DNA of 41,364 nucleotides from an uncultured Muribaculaceae bacterium (GCA_944321715.1 CALUMJ010000024.1:1-41364), one strand, 5' to 3'; numbered from the stretch's first letter, positions 26,307-34,627 are shown. Numbers and translations: made by a program. Notes: generated by a model from the sequence alone, not told the origin.

Positions 26307-26345
26307 GCTGCCGCTTGCTGTTGTGAGCGGCAGCGAGTTTTTTTA
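26307..26345 (+). terminator. Terminator of the receptor gene
   Basis: GCTGCCGCT (26307-26315) pairs perfectly with AGCGGCAGC (26326-26334), followed by GAG and eight Ts (26338-26345). A textbook intrinsic terminator 34 bases after the stop. Confidence 0.85.
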
Positions 26346-26394
26346 TTTGATGTATTTTCACATGAATGGTGGCTCGGGTTTGCACGCTTTTGAT

Positions 26395-26402
26395 TAACTT
26401 TG
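26395..26402 (+). promoter_or_regulatory. -7 box of the BamA-like gene
   Basis: TAACTTTG matches TAnnTTTG. The start of transcription, near 26408, falls after an in-frame ATG at 26366 and 12 bases before the ATG at 26420, which decides the start of this gene. Confidence 0.55.
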
Positions 26403-26419
26403 GCGGCGATTGTTTTCTA

Positions 26420-27682
26420 ATGTATATGGGAAAGACGAGAGATTTGGTGATTTTCATAATATGTATGCTGGGAATTGGTGTGGTGCAGGCGCAACAGCAA
26501 TATGCGGTCGATTCCACGCTGATTTATGAAAATCCGACCCTTGGCAAAATGCTTGAATTACAGGCCAACCTTAGTGACATAGTGTTTAAACGGGAGAGTT
26601 CGATTCTCGACCGCGAGCCGTCGTTCAGGATTTTGCCTACAGTCAAGCGTATCCCTGGATATGGGTTCTCTTTTGGATTGGGCGGCGCGGTATCGTTTTA
26701 CACCGACAAGACCAACTTGCGGCTGCGCCGCAGCGAAGTTCCGCTGTATGTGTCGGTGGCTTTTACCAAGCCGTTTTCCTACAGCATAGGTTGCGAACCA
26801 TCGTTTTATTTTGCAAGCAATGCCATTTTGCTCAAGGCCGAGATTTCATATCGCGATTGGCTCGAATACTATTTCGGTGTCGGATATTCGACTGGCCACA
26901 AGCCCGAGTATGAAAAAGACCGCTACACCTACGAGAGCCGCTTGATACGCTTCAAACCGAGTTTACAGTTGCGCATGGGCAATGACGACTTGTATGGCGG
27001 ACTGGTAGTCGATGTGTGGAATGAGCAGGTTAAGGACCCCGAACAGTTTGTGGTTTCTGACCCCGATTACATCAAGTTGGTCGGCAATGCCGGTGAGGCA
27101 TATTCGGCTACCGGCACTGGAGTGGGGTTAAACATGACATACGACACTCGCGACGTGCCAAATGACGCATACCGCGGCGTGTTGCTGACGGCCGAAACGA
27201 TGCTATACACGACCGCCTTTGGAGGCAATGCCAAATATGGAACTCTGCTGATTGACTATCGCCAATACCTGCAATTGGGCGGACGCAAGCAGGTGCTGGC
27301 ATGGAATGTAACCAGCAACAATGTGTTTGGCAACAATGTGCCATTCATGCGCTATGCCACAATCGGGGGCATCAACAATTTCCGAGGCTATTACAACTAC
27401 CAATATCGCGACAAATCAATGCTGACGGCGCAGGTGGAATATCGATATTGGCTGCAAGTCAATTCCAACTGGGGCGTGTTGCTTAACCGTTTCGGCTTCG
27501 CCGTGTGGGTGGGAACTGGCGTGATAGGACCAAATCCCGTCAAGTATGAGGCATTGCTTCCGCAGGCAGGTGCCGGCATAAGGTTTGCCTTGCGTGAACG
27601 GTTGAACTTTCGTTTCGATGTTGCGCATAATCCAGTTGATGATGATACGATGTGGTATATAAGTTTCTCGGAAGCGTTTTGA
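26420..27682 (+). CDS. BamA/TamA-family outer-membrane barrel without POTRA domains
   Basis: About 420 residues. A signal peptide (IFIICMLGIGVVQAQ) leads into a short pre-barrel and then an Omp85-type 16-strand barrel. The key lid-loop motif appears as NNFRGYYNYQYRDKSM (the VRGY/F-like motif of Omp85), and the last strand ends in Phe (MWYISFSEAF). The length leaves no room for periplasmic POTRA domains, so this is not BamA itself; such short members are known in Bacteroidetes, with unknown substrates. Start choice: the promoter at 26395-26402 excludes the ATG at 26366; 26420 and 26426 are both possible. Confidence 0.85.
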   Translation: MYMGKTRDLVIFIICMLGIGVVQAQQQYAVDSTLIYENPTLGKMLELQANLSDIVFKRESSILDREPSFRILPTVKRIPGYGFSFGLGGAVSFYTDKTNLRLRRSEVPLYVSVAFTKPFSYSIGCEPSFYFASNAILLKAEISYRDWLEYYFGVGYSTGHKPEYEKDRYTYESRLIRFKPSLQLRMGNDDLYGGLVVDVWNEQVKDPEQFVVSDPDYIKLVGNAGEAYSATGTGVGLNMTYDTRDVPNDAYRGVLLTAETMLYTTAFGGNAKYGTLLIDYRQYLQLGGRKQVLAWNVTSNNVFGNNVPFMRYATIGGINNFRGYYNYQYRDKSMLTAQVEYRYWLQVNSNWGVLLNRFGFAVWVGTGVIGPNPVKYEALLPQAGAGIRFALRERLNFRFDVAHNPVDDDTMWYISFSEAF

Positions 27683-27724
27683 CACAATTTTCAGGCAAAA
27701 AAGTTGAAACCCGATTTGATATAA

Positions 27725-27755
27725 TTTGCAAAAAGCAAAAGATTGTTTAAATTTG
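27725..27755 (+). promoter_or_regulatory. Promoter of the first small barrel gene
   Basis: TTTG at 27725-27728, 19 bases, TAAATTTG at 27748-27755. This is the best complete match to the Bacteroidetes promoter in the window, with a leader of about 90 bases. Confidence 0.75.
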
Positions 27756-27850
27756 TCACTGAAATAGGGCTGCAATGCCGCAGCCGCACCGGTAAGGACG
27801 TGGCCGATGCGTATGGTAGCCAATGTGTAAACCTTTAAATTCAGAATAAA

Positions 27851-28489
27851 ATGAAATTAATTAAAAGTGTGACTTCTGTCGTCCTGTTGGCGATTGTGAT
27901 GTTATTGTCGTCAACTGCGGCAAATGCCCAGTTGAGGTTTGGTATCAAGGCTGGTGCCGCAATTAATGACCTTAAATTCAACACCGATGCATTCTCAAAA
28001 GAGAACCGTGCGGGCTTCACAGGTGGTTTGATGCTCGAATTTACTGTGCCAGTAATTAACCTCGGCTTTGACGTGTCGGCAATGTATGTGCACCGCACAG
28101 TGAATGCCGACAATACCGAAGGTTATTACCAACTCACCGAGGAGGAAATAGACGGACTTGGACGTGACTATATCGACATTCCCGTTAACTTGAAGTATAA
28201 ATTGAACTTGCCGGGTGTAGGGAGCATCGTTGCGCCATTTGTGACCACAGGGCCGAGTTTCGCATTCCTTGTCAGCAAAAAGGATATAAGCGACGCATTT
28301 AAAAACAAGACATGCGACATTGCATGGAACTTCGGGTTCGGCATAGAGCTTTTCTCGAAAGTGCAGGTTGCGGCAAGCTATGGTTTGGGATTGACCAATA
28401 CGCTTGAATATATTAACGTGACAGGCAACCGCGAAACAATCGAGGGCAAGAACCGTTATTGGACAGTCACGGCAGCTTGGCTTTTCTGA
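27851..28489 (+). CDS. Small outer-membrane beta-barrel protein, tandem copy 1
   Basis: 212 residues. Signal peptide ending at AANAQ, then an eight- to ten-strand barrel of the porin-like OMP_b-brl_2 type: LRFGIKAGAAINDLKF, GFTGGLMLEFTVPVINLGFD, VSAMYVHR, YIDIPVNLKYKLNLPGVGSI, APFVTTGPSFAFLV, VQVAASYGLGLTNTLEY, ending YWTVTAAWLF with the aromatic C-terminal residue used by the barrel assembly machinery. Function unknown; such proteins are often abundant surface proteins. The next gene is a diverged duplicate with its own promoter. Confidence 0.85.
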   Translation: MKLIKSVTSVVLLAIVMLLSSTAANAQLRFGIKAGAAINDLKFNTDAFSKENRAGFTGGLMLEFTVPVINLGFDVSAMYVHRTVNADNTEGYYQLTEEEIDGLGRDYIDIPVNLKYKLNLPGVGSIVAPFVTTGPSFAFLVSKKDISDAFKNKTCDIAWNFGFGIELFSKVQVAASYGLGLTNTLEYINVTGNRETIEGKNRYWTVTAAWLF

Positions 28490-28530
28490 TGATTGTGGCA
28501 TAAAATTTTATTAAACAGTCGCAATATTAC

Positions 28531-28583
28531 GGCATTCTCGCTCGTCACATTACTTGTAATGCACGAGAATGCCGATTTTTTTT
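28531..28583 (+). terminator. Terminator between the two small barrel genes
   Basis: GGCATTCTCG (28531-28540) pairs perfectly with CGAGAATGCC (28564-28573), with a further small stem (ATTAC/GTAAT) inside, followed by GA and eight Ts (28576-28583). The end of the T tract overlaps the TTTG -33 box of the next promoter. Confidence 0.85.
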
Positions 28584-28612
28584 GTCATTTGCAATAAAAT
28601 GTGGTAGCTTTG
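28581..28612 (+). promoter_or_regulatory. Promoter of the second small barrel gene
   Basis: TTTG at 28581-28584, 20 bases, TAGCTTTG at 28605-28612. It is fused to the preceding terminator. Confidence 0.65.
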
Positions 28613-28643
28613 CATTAAGTATTAATATTGGAAAGAGCAATAT

Positions 28644-29267
28644 ATGAAGAGAATTGTTTTAGCACTCGCATTATGCTGTATGATATTTGCCGGTATTACG
28701 GCACAGGCCGAAACACGATGGGGTGTTGTGGCCGCAGGCAACTATTCCACGCTTAAATTCAATCAAGACCTGATAGGTGTAGAAAATGGATTTGGCGGCG
28801 GTGCCGGTTTGATAGGTGAAATCATTATCCCGGGGATAGGTTTTGCTGTTGACGGGTCGTTGATGTATTCGGCATTCACGACGAATGTGCATTTTGGCGA
28901 AAAGAAAGTGTGGAGCAGCGATGGTTATGGTAACGAAACGCTTTGTAATCATACAATCGACATACCTATAAACTTGAAATTTAAGTACACCAACCTTAAT
29001 GGTGTGGAAAATATCATATCGCCGTTGGTTTACGTCGGTCCGTCGTTCACGGTTCATCTCAAGGATGGCAGCAACGGAGCAAGTGCCGTGAGCTACAAGA
29101 GTGTGGCTGTGGGCATACATGTGGGTGTCGGTTGCGAGTTGTTCCGCAAGGTACAGGTGTCGGCAAGCTATTCATGGGCGATAAATGAAACGCTATCGAC
29201 CATCAAGCTCGATGATTTTGAAGCAAAAAATAAGTTCTGGCGAGTGCAAGTAGCTTATTTCTTTTAA
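28644..29267 (+). CDS. Small outer-membrane beta-barrel protein, tandem copy 2
   Basis: 207 residues, a diverged paralog of the gene before it, with the same strand order: ETRWGVVAAGNYSTLKFNQD, GGAGLIGEIIIPGIGFAVDG, SLMYSAF, HTIDIPINLKFKYTNLNGVE, SPLVYVGPSFTVHL, VQVSASYSWAINETLSTIKL, ending FWRVQVAYFF. Signal peptide ends near ITAQA. Both keep the pattern of Lys-Phe-Asn after strand one and IDIP before strand four, which supports duplication. Function unknown. Confidence 0.83.
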   Translation: MKRIVLALALCCMIFAGITAQAETRWGVVAAGNYSTLKFNQDLIGVENGFGGGAGLIGEIIIPGIGFAVDGSLMYSAFTTNVHFGEKKVWSSDGYGNETLCNHTIDIPINLKFKYTNLNGVENIISPLVYVGPSFTVHLKDGSNGASAVSYKSVAVGIHVGVGCELFRKVQVSASYSWAINETLSTIKLDDFEAKNKFWRVQVAYFF

Positions 29268-29340
29268 ACGCATCATGGCATGACAGAAATAATGAAGTTG
29301 TGCTAAAATAAAATTAGCCTCCCTGCAACGGGGCAGTGAA

Positions 29341-29398
29341 AAATGTGAAGTGACCCACGAAAGTTTTGTGCCTAACTTTTACGGGTCACTTCACATTT
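29341..29398. terminator. Bidirectional terminator, 16-bp stem
   Basis: Bases 29341-29356 pair perfectly with 29383-29398 (arms AAATGTGAAGTGACCC and its complement), and AAAGTT/AACTTT (29360-29365, 29374-29379) extends the stem inside. It lies between convergent genes and is T-rich at its exit on both strands. Confidence 0.85.
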
Positions 29399-29436
29399 TG
29401 CGCTACCTCATTGTTTTAGGGGTGGAATGGCGTAAT

Positions 29437-31737
29437 TTACCTTAATAGCTTAGGGGCATATAGAAGAATGCCAAAGTTTATGCCGAAATTCCAGTTCCGC
29501 TTGGGATAGCTTAAATAGTTGGCATATACGCTCAATGTTGCGAAAGGAAATGTATAGACAACCGACGCTTCGGCCATGTAGTCCAAGCTCCTGAACCATT
29601 TGCCATATTGGGGTTGGTGCGCCTCGGTTTCGAGTATTTCTCGGAATGGGGCGAACACATAAAATTCGGGCCGGAACTGTAAGTTGTTGTTTATAGTCCA
29701 TATAGGCAGTAATCCGGCAGCTGCGTATGAATTGCTTCGGAAAGCGATGTTGAAATAGTTTTGGGTCGATGGGGTAGGCGTGAATGCCGGAGATTGCACC
29801 AAGAACGCAGTGTAGTTGGCACCGAGTGGGCGAGTTGATGCCACAGCATTGGCTTTGACACCTAATGAGAACCGGCGCAATATGTTAAAGTATTTGTCCC
29901 ATACTATTTCGCCCTCGACCCAGCCGTTGTTTTCGTCTGCCGAGATTTGAAGAGCCGAGTTTTGGTTGCTATTTTGTCGGTAACTGCTGTTGCCATATAT
30001 GCCGGCAGCCGAAATTCTGAACCTGTTTCCCGAAGTCGGGTATAAGGGATGGTTGAGCGTGTTATTGTCAAACTCGGCTTTTATTATTCCTAATTTGTAA
30101 TTGGCTTCGTCTTGCTGTGTGTTGGCAAAGTCTATCACATTACTCTGGTAGAATTTATCTTTAAGATGGCCATATCCCAACGATATTTGCAGGCGTGACT
30201 TGCGTCCGACGGCAAGCATGTATTTGAGCCGGATGTATTTTTCATAATTTATGATGAATGTAGGCTGTTCGTTTTCGTAGAATAAGGCATCATTTTCATA
30301 AAATTTTTGTTTCGACATGACACCTTCGATTCCTATGCTCGATGGAGTGGAGGTGTCGAGTGCAATTTTTGCTTGTAACATGCCTGCATAATAACTTTGA
30401 CCAATCCAACCGTCAAGGCTTGCATCAAACGAGTTGTAGCTGAAAGTGTTGTAATTGGCCGAAAGGAATATCATGCTATTTGTCGATGAGCTTAGCCAGC
30501 CGCCAACCCCTATTGAGAACGGGTCTTTCATGTCGGCACGGAGGTGCAGGTCGAACATTTGGAGGTGTGGGTCATACGTCGCTTCGGGAACAAGGTCGTT
30601 TAGCTTGCCGCTTGAGATGGCGCGGTAATAAGCCGTTTGTGCGCCGCCGATGTCGAGTGTCGGTTTCTTGTTTTGTTCAAAAAGGCTTAGCAGATAACTG
30701 TTTTGCCGTTCGGTTCCACCGTCAACCGAGATGCTGTCGAAAATCACTTGAGGTGTTTTGCTCTTGAATAGTTGCCGTGTAAATGCACGGGTGGCCTTGC
30801 CAGTCCGCTTTGAGGTGCGTCCCTTGATTGAGTCAATCATCGATATGGCTTTGTCGTAGCCACGGCGGTAGATTGAATCGGCCTTGTCGAAGTCGAGTAT
30901 ATTGAATTCCTTCAGCACCACATTTATTCTCACACCTTTGTCGGCAGGAATGTCGGCACCATTGTCTTGGACTATCATGCTTTGCACTTGCTTGATGAGA
31001 TTGTCAACGCCAATCTCGTCTTCTCCGGCATTTACGTCCACGCCTATGATGAAGTCGGGAGAAAATTCCTCATTCATCACGTTGACAGGGAAATTCTCGT
31101 ATATGCCGCCGTCGAAAATTGGGAATCCATTGATATATTGCGGTTTATACACTATTGGGAAACTCATCGACGCTCTAATTGCCGCACCCAGGCTGCCGCT
31201 TTTCATCACCATTCTGCGCTTGTGGAACACATCGGCTGCCACGCACCTGAAAGGCACGTAAAGATTGTTGAAATCGCCGGCGCACTGTGCCGTGTAGGGC
31301 GAGAATAGTTCCATGAATGCAAAATTCATGGGTAATGGGTTGATGAGGCTTGAAGGCAGGATTCCAGCTTTGGTGGCAGAACTGTCGGCACTCTCGATGT
31401 TGATATGGAACATTGCCGGAGTCGGCTCCTTTTGGTCGAAATAATAGGTGAGCGAGCTGCTAATAGTGCCAGTTGACCAATCGGCAAATCCATCAGATTT
31501 GATGAGCTCAAGCATTTCATGCGGCGAGTATCCCGAGGCATACAATCCGCCGATAATTGCTCCCATCGATGTGCCGGTGATGTAGTCGATGGGAATATCG
31601 TTGTCTTCCAATGCTTGAATCACGCCTATGTGCGCGATGCCTTTTGCTCCGCCGCCACTCAGTACCAAGCCGACGCTTTCGCCCATGGCGGTAAATGCCA
31701 TTGCTATGGCAGTAATCAGCGTTACGATTTTTCTCAT
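29437..31737 (-). CDS. Patatin-like phospholipase with outer-membrane barrel
   Basis: 766 residues. Signal peptide, then a patatin domain (about 20-230): oxyanion loop SGGGAKGIAHIG, nucleophile in GTSMG (GxSxG) and catalytic Asp in FDGGIYENFPV, so the Ser-Asp dyad is intact. A POTRA-like segment (VIFDSISVDGGTERQNSYLL) leads to a C-terminal Omp85-like barrel ending YLSYPKRNWNFGINFGILLY. The order matches PlpD-type (type Vd) autotransporters, in which the lipase is exported through its own barrel. Lipid substrate unknown. serB lies 15 bases upstream on the same strand, so the two may be cotranscribed. Confidence 0.9.
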   Translation of the reverse strand: MRKIVTLITAIAMAFTAMGESVGLVLSGGGAKGIAHIGVIQALEDNDIPIDYITGTSMGAIIGGLYASGYSPHEMLELIKSDGFADWSTGTISSSLTYYFDQKEPTPAMFHINIESADSSATKAGILPSSLINPLPMNFAFMELFSPYTAQCAGDFNNLYVPFRCVAADVFHKRRMVMKSGSLGAAIRASMSFPIVYKPQYINGFPIFDGGIYENFPVNVMNEEFSPDFIIGVDVNAGEDEIGVDNLIKQVQSMIVQDNGADIPADKGVRINVVLKEFNILDFDKADSIYRRGYDKAISMIDSIKGRTSKRTGKATRAFTRQLFKSKTPQVIFDSISVDGGTERQNSYLLSLFEQNKKPTLDIGGAQTAYYRAISSGKLNDLVPEATYDPHLQMFDLHLRADMKDPFSIGVGGWLSSSTNSMIFLSANYNTFSYNSFDASLDGWIGQSYYAGMLQAKIALDTSTPSSIGIEGVMSKQKFYENDALFYENEQPTFIINYEKYIRLKYMLAVGRKSRLQISLGYGHLKDKFYQSNVIDFANTQQDEANYKLGIIKAEFDNNTLNHPLYPTSGNRFRISAAGIYGNSSYRQNSNQNSALQISADENNGWVEGEIVWDKYFNILRRFSLGVKANAVASTRPLGANYTAFLVQSPAFTPTPSTQNYFNIAFRSNSYAAAGLLPIWTINNNLQFRPEFYVFAPFREILETEAHQPQYGKWFRSLDYMAEASVVYTFPFATLSVYANYLSYPKRNWNFGINFGILLYAPKLLR

Positions 31738-31752
31738 AGCAATGCGCTGCGG

Positions 31753-32982
31753 TTATGTGTTGATAAACGAGTCTTTGAACCCCAAGAAGTATAGCACACC
31801 ATCGAGGCCGATGGTCGAGATGCTCTGCTGGGCGTTTGCTTTCACTTTGGGTTTGGCGTGGTAGGCAATGCCAAGTCCGGCTGTTGTGAGCATTGGCAGG
31901 TCGTTTGCGCCGTCGCCCACGGCGATTGTTTGTGCAATGTTGACGTTTTCCACTTGCGCCAGCAGCCGCAGCAGCTCGGCTTTGCGTTTGCCATCGACTA
32001 TGTCGCCGACATATCGTCCGGTGAGTTTGCCGTCCTCTATTTCGAGTTCGTTGGCATAAACGTAATCTATGCCATATCGTTGTTTCAAGTAATTGCCGAA
32101 ATATGTAAATCCGCCCGATAGAATGGCGATTTTGTAGCCAGTGCGCTTGAGGACTTTCATAAGGCGGTCAACGCCTTCGGCGATGGGCAGTTTTTCGGCA
32201 ATATCTTTCATTACCGATTCGTCGAGGCCTTTAAGCATGGCCACGCGCCGAGTGAAACTTTCCTTGAAATCAATTTCGCCGCGCATGGCACTTTCGGTTA
32301 TTGCTTTCACCTTGTCGCCCACGCCAGCACGTTCGGCGAGTTCGTCGATTACTTCGGTTTCAATCAGTGTGGAGTCCATGTCGAAGCATATTAACCGGCG
32401 GCATCGGCGGAAAATTGTGTCTTCTTGTAGCGACAGGTCGAATCCCAACCGGTTGGTGAGTTGCATGAATGCACGTTGCATCTTGCCCTTGTCAGACGGC
32501 GTTCCTCTCACCGAAAATTCGATGCAGGTTTTCCCTGTCGATGTATCTTCTTCCGACAATGGCATACGTCCGGTCAGTCGTTGAATCATGTCGATGTTCA
32601 ACCCCTGTTCGGCCACTATGGCAGTCACCGAGGCTATTTGTTCGGCAGTGATACGCCGCCCAAGTATTGTGATGATGTATCGGTTTTTCCCTTGCAGGCT
32701 CACCCATTCTTCGTAGTCCTCGACCGATATGGGCGAGAAACGGATTTGCACATTCATTTCTGCCGCTTTGAAGAGCAATTCTTTCATAATGTCGCCGCTG
32801 CGGTCGCTCGTAGTTTTGAATAGGATTCCGAGTACCAGCGTGTGGTGTATGTCGGCTTGTCCTATGTCGAGGATTGATGCTCCATATTTTCCAAGAATTG
32901 CTGTGAGTGCCGAGGTGACTCCAGGGCGGTCTTGCCCCGAGATGTTTATTTGGATAAGTTCCAGGTTTTGCTGCTTTACCAT
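31753..32982 (-). CDS. serB: Phosphoserine phosphatase with N-terminal ACT domains
   Basis: 409 residues. Makes serine from phosphoserine, the last step of serine synthesis. The first 190 residues hold two ACT-type regulatory domains (LELIQINISGQDRPGVTSAL and NRYIITILGRRITAEQIASV). The HAD phosphatase follows with nucleophile Asp in CFDMDSTLIETEVIDELAER, the Ser motif in ILSGGFTYFGNYL, and GDGANDLPML binding magnesium. The double ACT arrangement is common in Bacteroidetes and actinobacteria and suggests feedback by an amino acid. Start at 32982 (MVKQQNLELIQ). Confidence 0.95.
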   Translation of the reverse strand: MVKQQNLELIQINISGQDRPGVTSALTAILGKYGASILDIGQADIHHTLVLGILFKTTSDRSGDIMKELLFKAAEMNVQIRFSPISVEDYEEWVSLQGKNRYIITILGRRITAEQIASVTAIVAEQGLNIDMIQRLTGRMPLSEEDTSTGKTCIEFSVRGTPSDKGKMQRAFMQLTNRLGFDLSLQEDTIFRRCRRLICFDMDSTLIETEVIDELAERAGVGDKVKAITESAMRGEIDFKESFTRRVAMLKGLDESVMKDIAEKLPIAEGVDRLMKVLKRTGYKIAILSGGFTYFGNYLKQRYGIDYVYANELEIEDGKLTGRYVGDIVDGKRKAELLRLLAQVENVNIAQTIAVGDGANDLPMLTTAGLGIAYHAKPKVKANAQQSISTIGLDGVLYFLGFKDSFINT

Positions 32983-33035
32983 AAAAGTTAGATTGTGTTG
33001 ATGTATATATTATGTATGTGTGGCAGAATTTCTGC

Positions 33036-33043
33036 CAAAATTA
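33036..33043 (-). promoter_or_regulatory. -7 box of the serB operon
   Basis: The minus strand reads TAATTTTG, matching TAnnTTTG, 54 bases before the serB ATG. TCTG, 19 bases upstream, is a weak -33 box. Confidence 0.45.
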
Positions 33044-33302
33044 CGCATTATTTTGGGTGGAACAGAAATTTTTTCAATCTTTTTTCGGCTATTTTATATG
33101 AGCCAATTAACAAATCGAATTTAATGCACGGGGTGTTAAAATATGCTTTAAAACATACTTTTCAAACACAGCGCAAACCGCTTGTAGGTCGCTGTTTTAA
33201 CGTGTTAACTTAATTATGTTTGAATGGTTAAATAATTTCGGAGAAATAAAATGTGCAATTAACTCTTTTGCAAATAATTAAACTTCCGCTGGGTGACATA
33301 CG

Positions 33303-33334
33303 TTTGTTGAAATAAAATATTTGCATTAATTTTG
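33303..33334 (+). promoter_or_regulatory. Promoter of the structured-leader gene
   Basis: TTTG at 33303-33306, 20 bases, TAATTTTG at 33327-33334, followed at once by CAGCGTTTT. Transcription would start near 33341, 130 bases before the ATG. Confidence 0.7.
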
Positions 33335-33340
33335 CAGCGT

Positions 33341-33472
33341 TTTAGGTTGCCACGTGGGGTATAGACCCCGAAAGAGAAAAGTAGCAAGCGTGGCATGATA
33401 GCCGAAACTCGGCGGGGCCTTTTTCCGAGTATGCTCGCAAACTGGCCTGATTGTTTAACTAAGAGCTAAAGA
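33341..33472 (+). promoter_or_regulatory. Structured 5' leader, possible riboswitch-like element
   Basis: TGCCACG (33348-33354) pairs with CGTGGCA (33389-33395). It encloses a hairpin GGGGT-ATAG-ACCCC (33356-33369) and a purine-rich single strand of 19 bases. Next is GCCGA-AAC-TCGGC (33401-33413), followed by GGGGCC and five Ts; CTCGG (33408-33412) can instead pair with CCGAG near 33426-33430. I do not recognise it as a known riboswitch class. The GC content is clearly higher than in the preceding 300 bases. Confidence 0.45.
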
Positions 33473-33955
33473 ATGAGGAAATTTCTTTTGACGGCCATAG
33501 GAGCCGCCTTATTATTGATTGTTTTGTCGGCCGATTATCCTGCATCATCGGGTTTCAGCATCGGCGACACTGTTCCGGGCTTCTCGGTGTCTAACGACAG
33601 CAACGAAGTGGAAATGCAGCAATTGCGAGGCGAATATGTGTTATTGTCGTTCTGGACATCGACCAATCCGCAATCGCGCATAGCAAACAAGACGTATAAT
33701 GATTTTGTTGCCGGCCAAGAAGGAGGAATCGAATATGTGGCCGTGAATTTCGACCCGTCGTCGAACGTGTTTAATGAGATAGTTAAAATTGACGGTCTTG
33801 ATGCCTGTAAGCAATTTCATGTCGAACGTAATTCGGCTTTGATGGAGTCATATAGCTTGCGCGGTGGTTGCGTGAGTTTGTTGATTGACCCCCAGGGTGA
33901 AGTTGTCGCACAAAATCCCACATTGGATGAAGTGAAGAATGTGATGGGTGTGTGA
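33473..33955 (+). CDS. Exported thioredoxin-fold protein lacking the CxxC motif
   Basis: 160 residues. A hydrophobic N terminus (LLTAIGAALLLIVLSADYPA) acts as signal peptide or anchor; it has no cysteine, so it is not a lipoprotein. The rest follows the AhpC/TSA-thioredoxin-like fold: GDTVPGFSVSNDSNEVEMQQ, LRGEYVLLSFWTSTNPQSRI, EYVAVNFDPSSNVFNEIV and the cis-Pro-like end SLLIDPQGEVVAQNP. Where redox members have WCxxC after SFW, this protein has TSTNPQ, so dithiol chemistry is excluded; two other cysteines occur later. A scaffold or binding role in the periplasm is more likely. It is preceded by the structured leader and followed by its own terminator. Confidence 0.75.
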   Translation: MRKFLLTAIGAALLLIVLSADYPASSGFSIGDTVPGFSVSNDSNEVEMQQLRGEYVLLSFWTSTNPQSRIANKTYNDFVAGQEGGIEYVAVNFDPSSNVFNEIVKIDGLDACKQFHVERNSALMESYSLRGGCVSLLIDPQGEVVAQNPTLDEVKNVMGV

Positions 33956-34003
33956 CATTGCTGCAGCAAGATTGAAGTTATTGAAATTGTTTTGAATTAA
34001 TGG

Positions 34004-34040
34004 GAGGAGTCGGGCTTGTGTGCCGGCTTCTCTTTTTTTT
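34004..34040 (+). terminator. Terminator of the thioredoxin-fold gene
   Basis: GAGGAGTCGG (34004-34013) pairs with CCGGCTTCTC (34023-34032), ten pairs with two G-T, followed by eight Ts (34033-34040). Confidence 0.8.
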
Positions 34041-34104
34041 GTATGACTGCAGAAAATATTGTGTATAATGGGGGCGTGGATTATTTTGTTACCGCCAAAA
34101 GTCG

Positions 34105-34112
34105 TACATTTG
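34105..34112 (+). promoter_or_regulatory. -7 box of the DUF4293-like gene
   Basis: TACATTTG, a full match, 42 bases before the ATG at 34154. TTTG at 34085-34088 lies 16 bases upstream, slightly short of the usual spacing. Confidence 0.5.
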
Positions 34113-34153
34113 CACTACAACTGAATAATACTATAACTTAAACTGTAATATTT

Positions 34154-34627
34154 ATGGTCATACAAAGATGGCAAAGTGTTTACTTGCTTGTAGCGGCGTT
34201 GCTAATGGGCTTTTACGCCTTTATGCCGATTGTGGGATTTAGCATTGATGGTAGTGGTTTTGAATTGTCGTTGCTCGGGGTGGATAATATGTCGGCTGCA
34301 AGTGGCGCAGAATGTGCGGCGACACCCGACATACCGTGGGTGTTGACGTGGCCATTGTTTGCCGTGGCTATATTGACTTCGTTGCTGTCGTTGGTGGCAA
34401 TATTCAAGTTCAAGCAAATGAAGTTGCAAAAGGCATTGTGCCGTGTGTGCATAATATTGACTATAGCATTGGTGGCATCGTTGCTTGTCATGGTGAATGG
34501 TTGGGAAAACGTTCGATATTATTTTTCCAACTGCATGCCCATATTGGCAATTATCGCTTATGTGATGGCATTGCGCGGCATCATAAGCGACTATAAAAAA
34601 ATAAGTGATGCCGACCGTTTGCGTTAA
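34154..34627 (+). CDS. Four-helix membrane protein, DUF4293-like
   Basis: 157 residues. It starts with IQRWQSVYLLVAALLMGFYA, the family-like opening in which an Ile-Gln-Arg motif precedes the first helix. Three more hydrophobic segments follow (WPLFAVAILTSLLSLVAIFK, CIILTIALVASLLVMV, CMPILAIIAYVMALRGI) and the end is polar (DYKKISDADRLR). This matches the Bacteroidetes DUF4293 family, whose function is unknown. It is 55 bases upstream of nhaD and may share its transcript, since no separate promoter for nhaD is evident. Confidence 0.8.
   Translation: MVIQRWQSVYLLVAALLMGFYAFMPIVGFSIDGSGFELSLLGVDNMSAASGAECAATPDIPWVLTWPLFAVAILTSLLSLVAIFKFKQMKLQKALCRVCIILTIALVASLLVMVNGWENVRYYFSNCMPILAIIAYVMALRGIISDYKKISDADRLR

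Larger units (their letters stand above)
32983..33472. other. Divergent intergenic region, AT-rich, with structured leader
   Basis: Holds the serB promoter at its left end. The middle (33060-33300) is AT-rich with one small hairpin (ACAGCG 33168-33173, CGCTGT 33190-33195) and no gene. The right third has a complete promoter and a GC-richer, foldable leader described separately. Confidence 0.6.
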
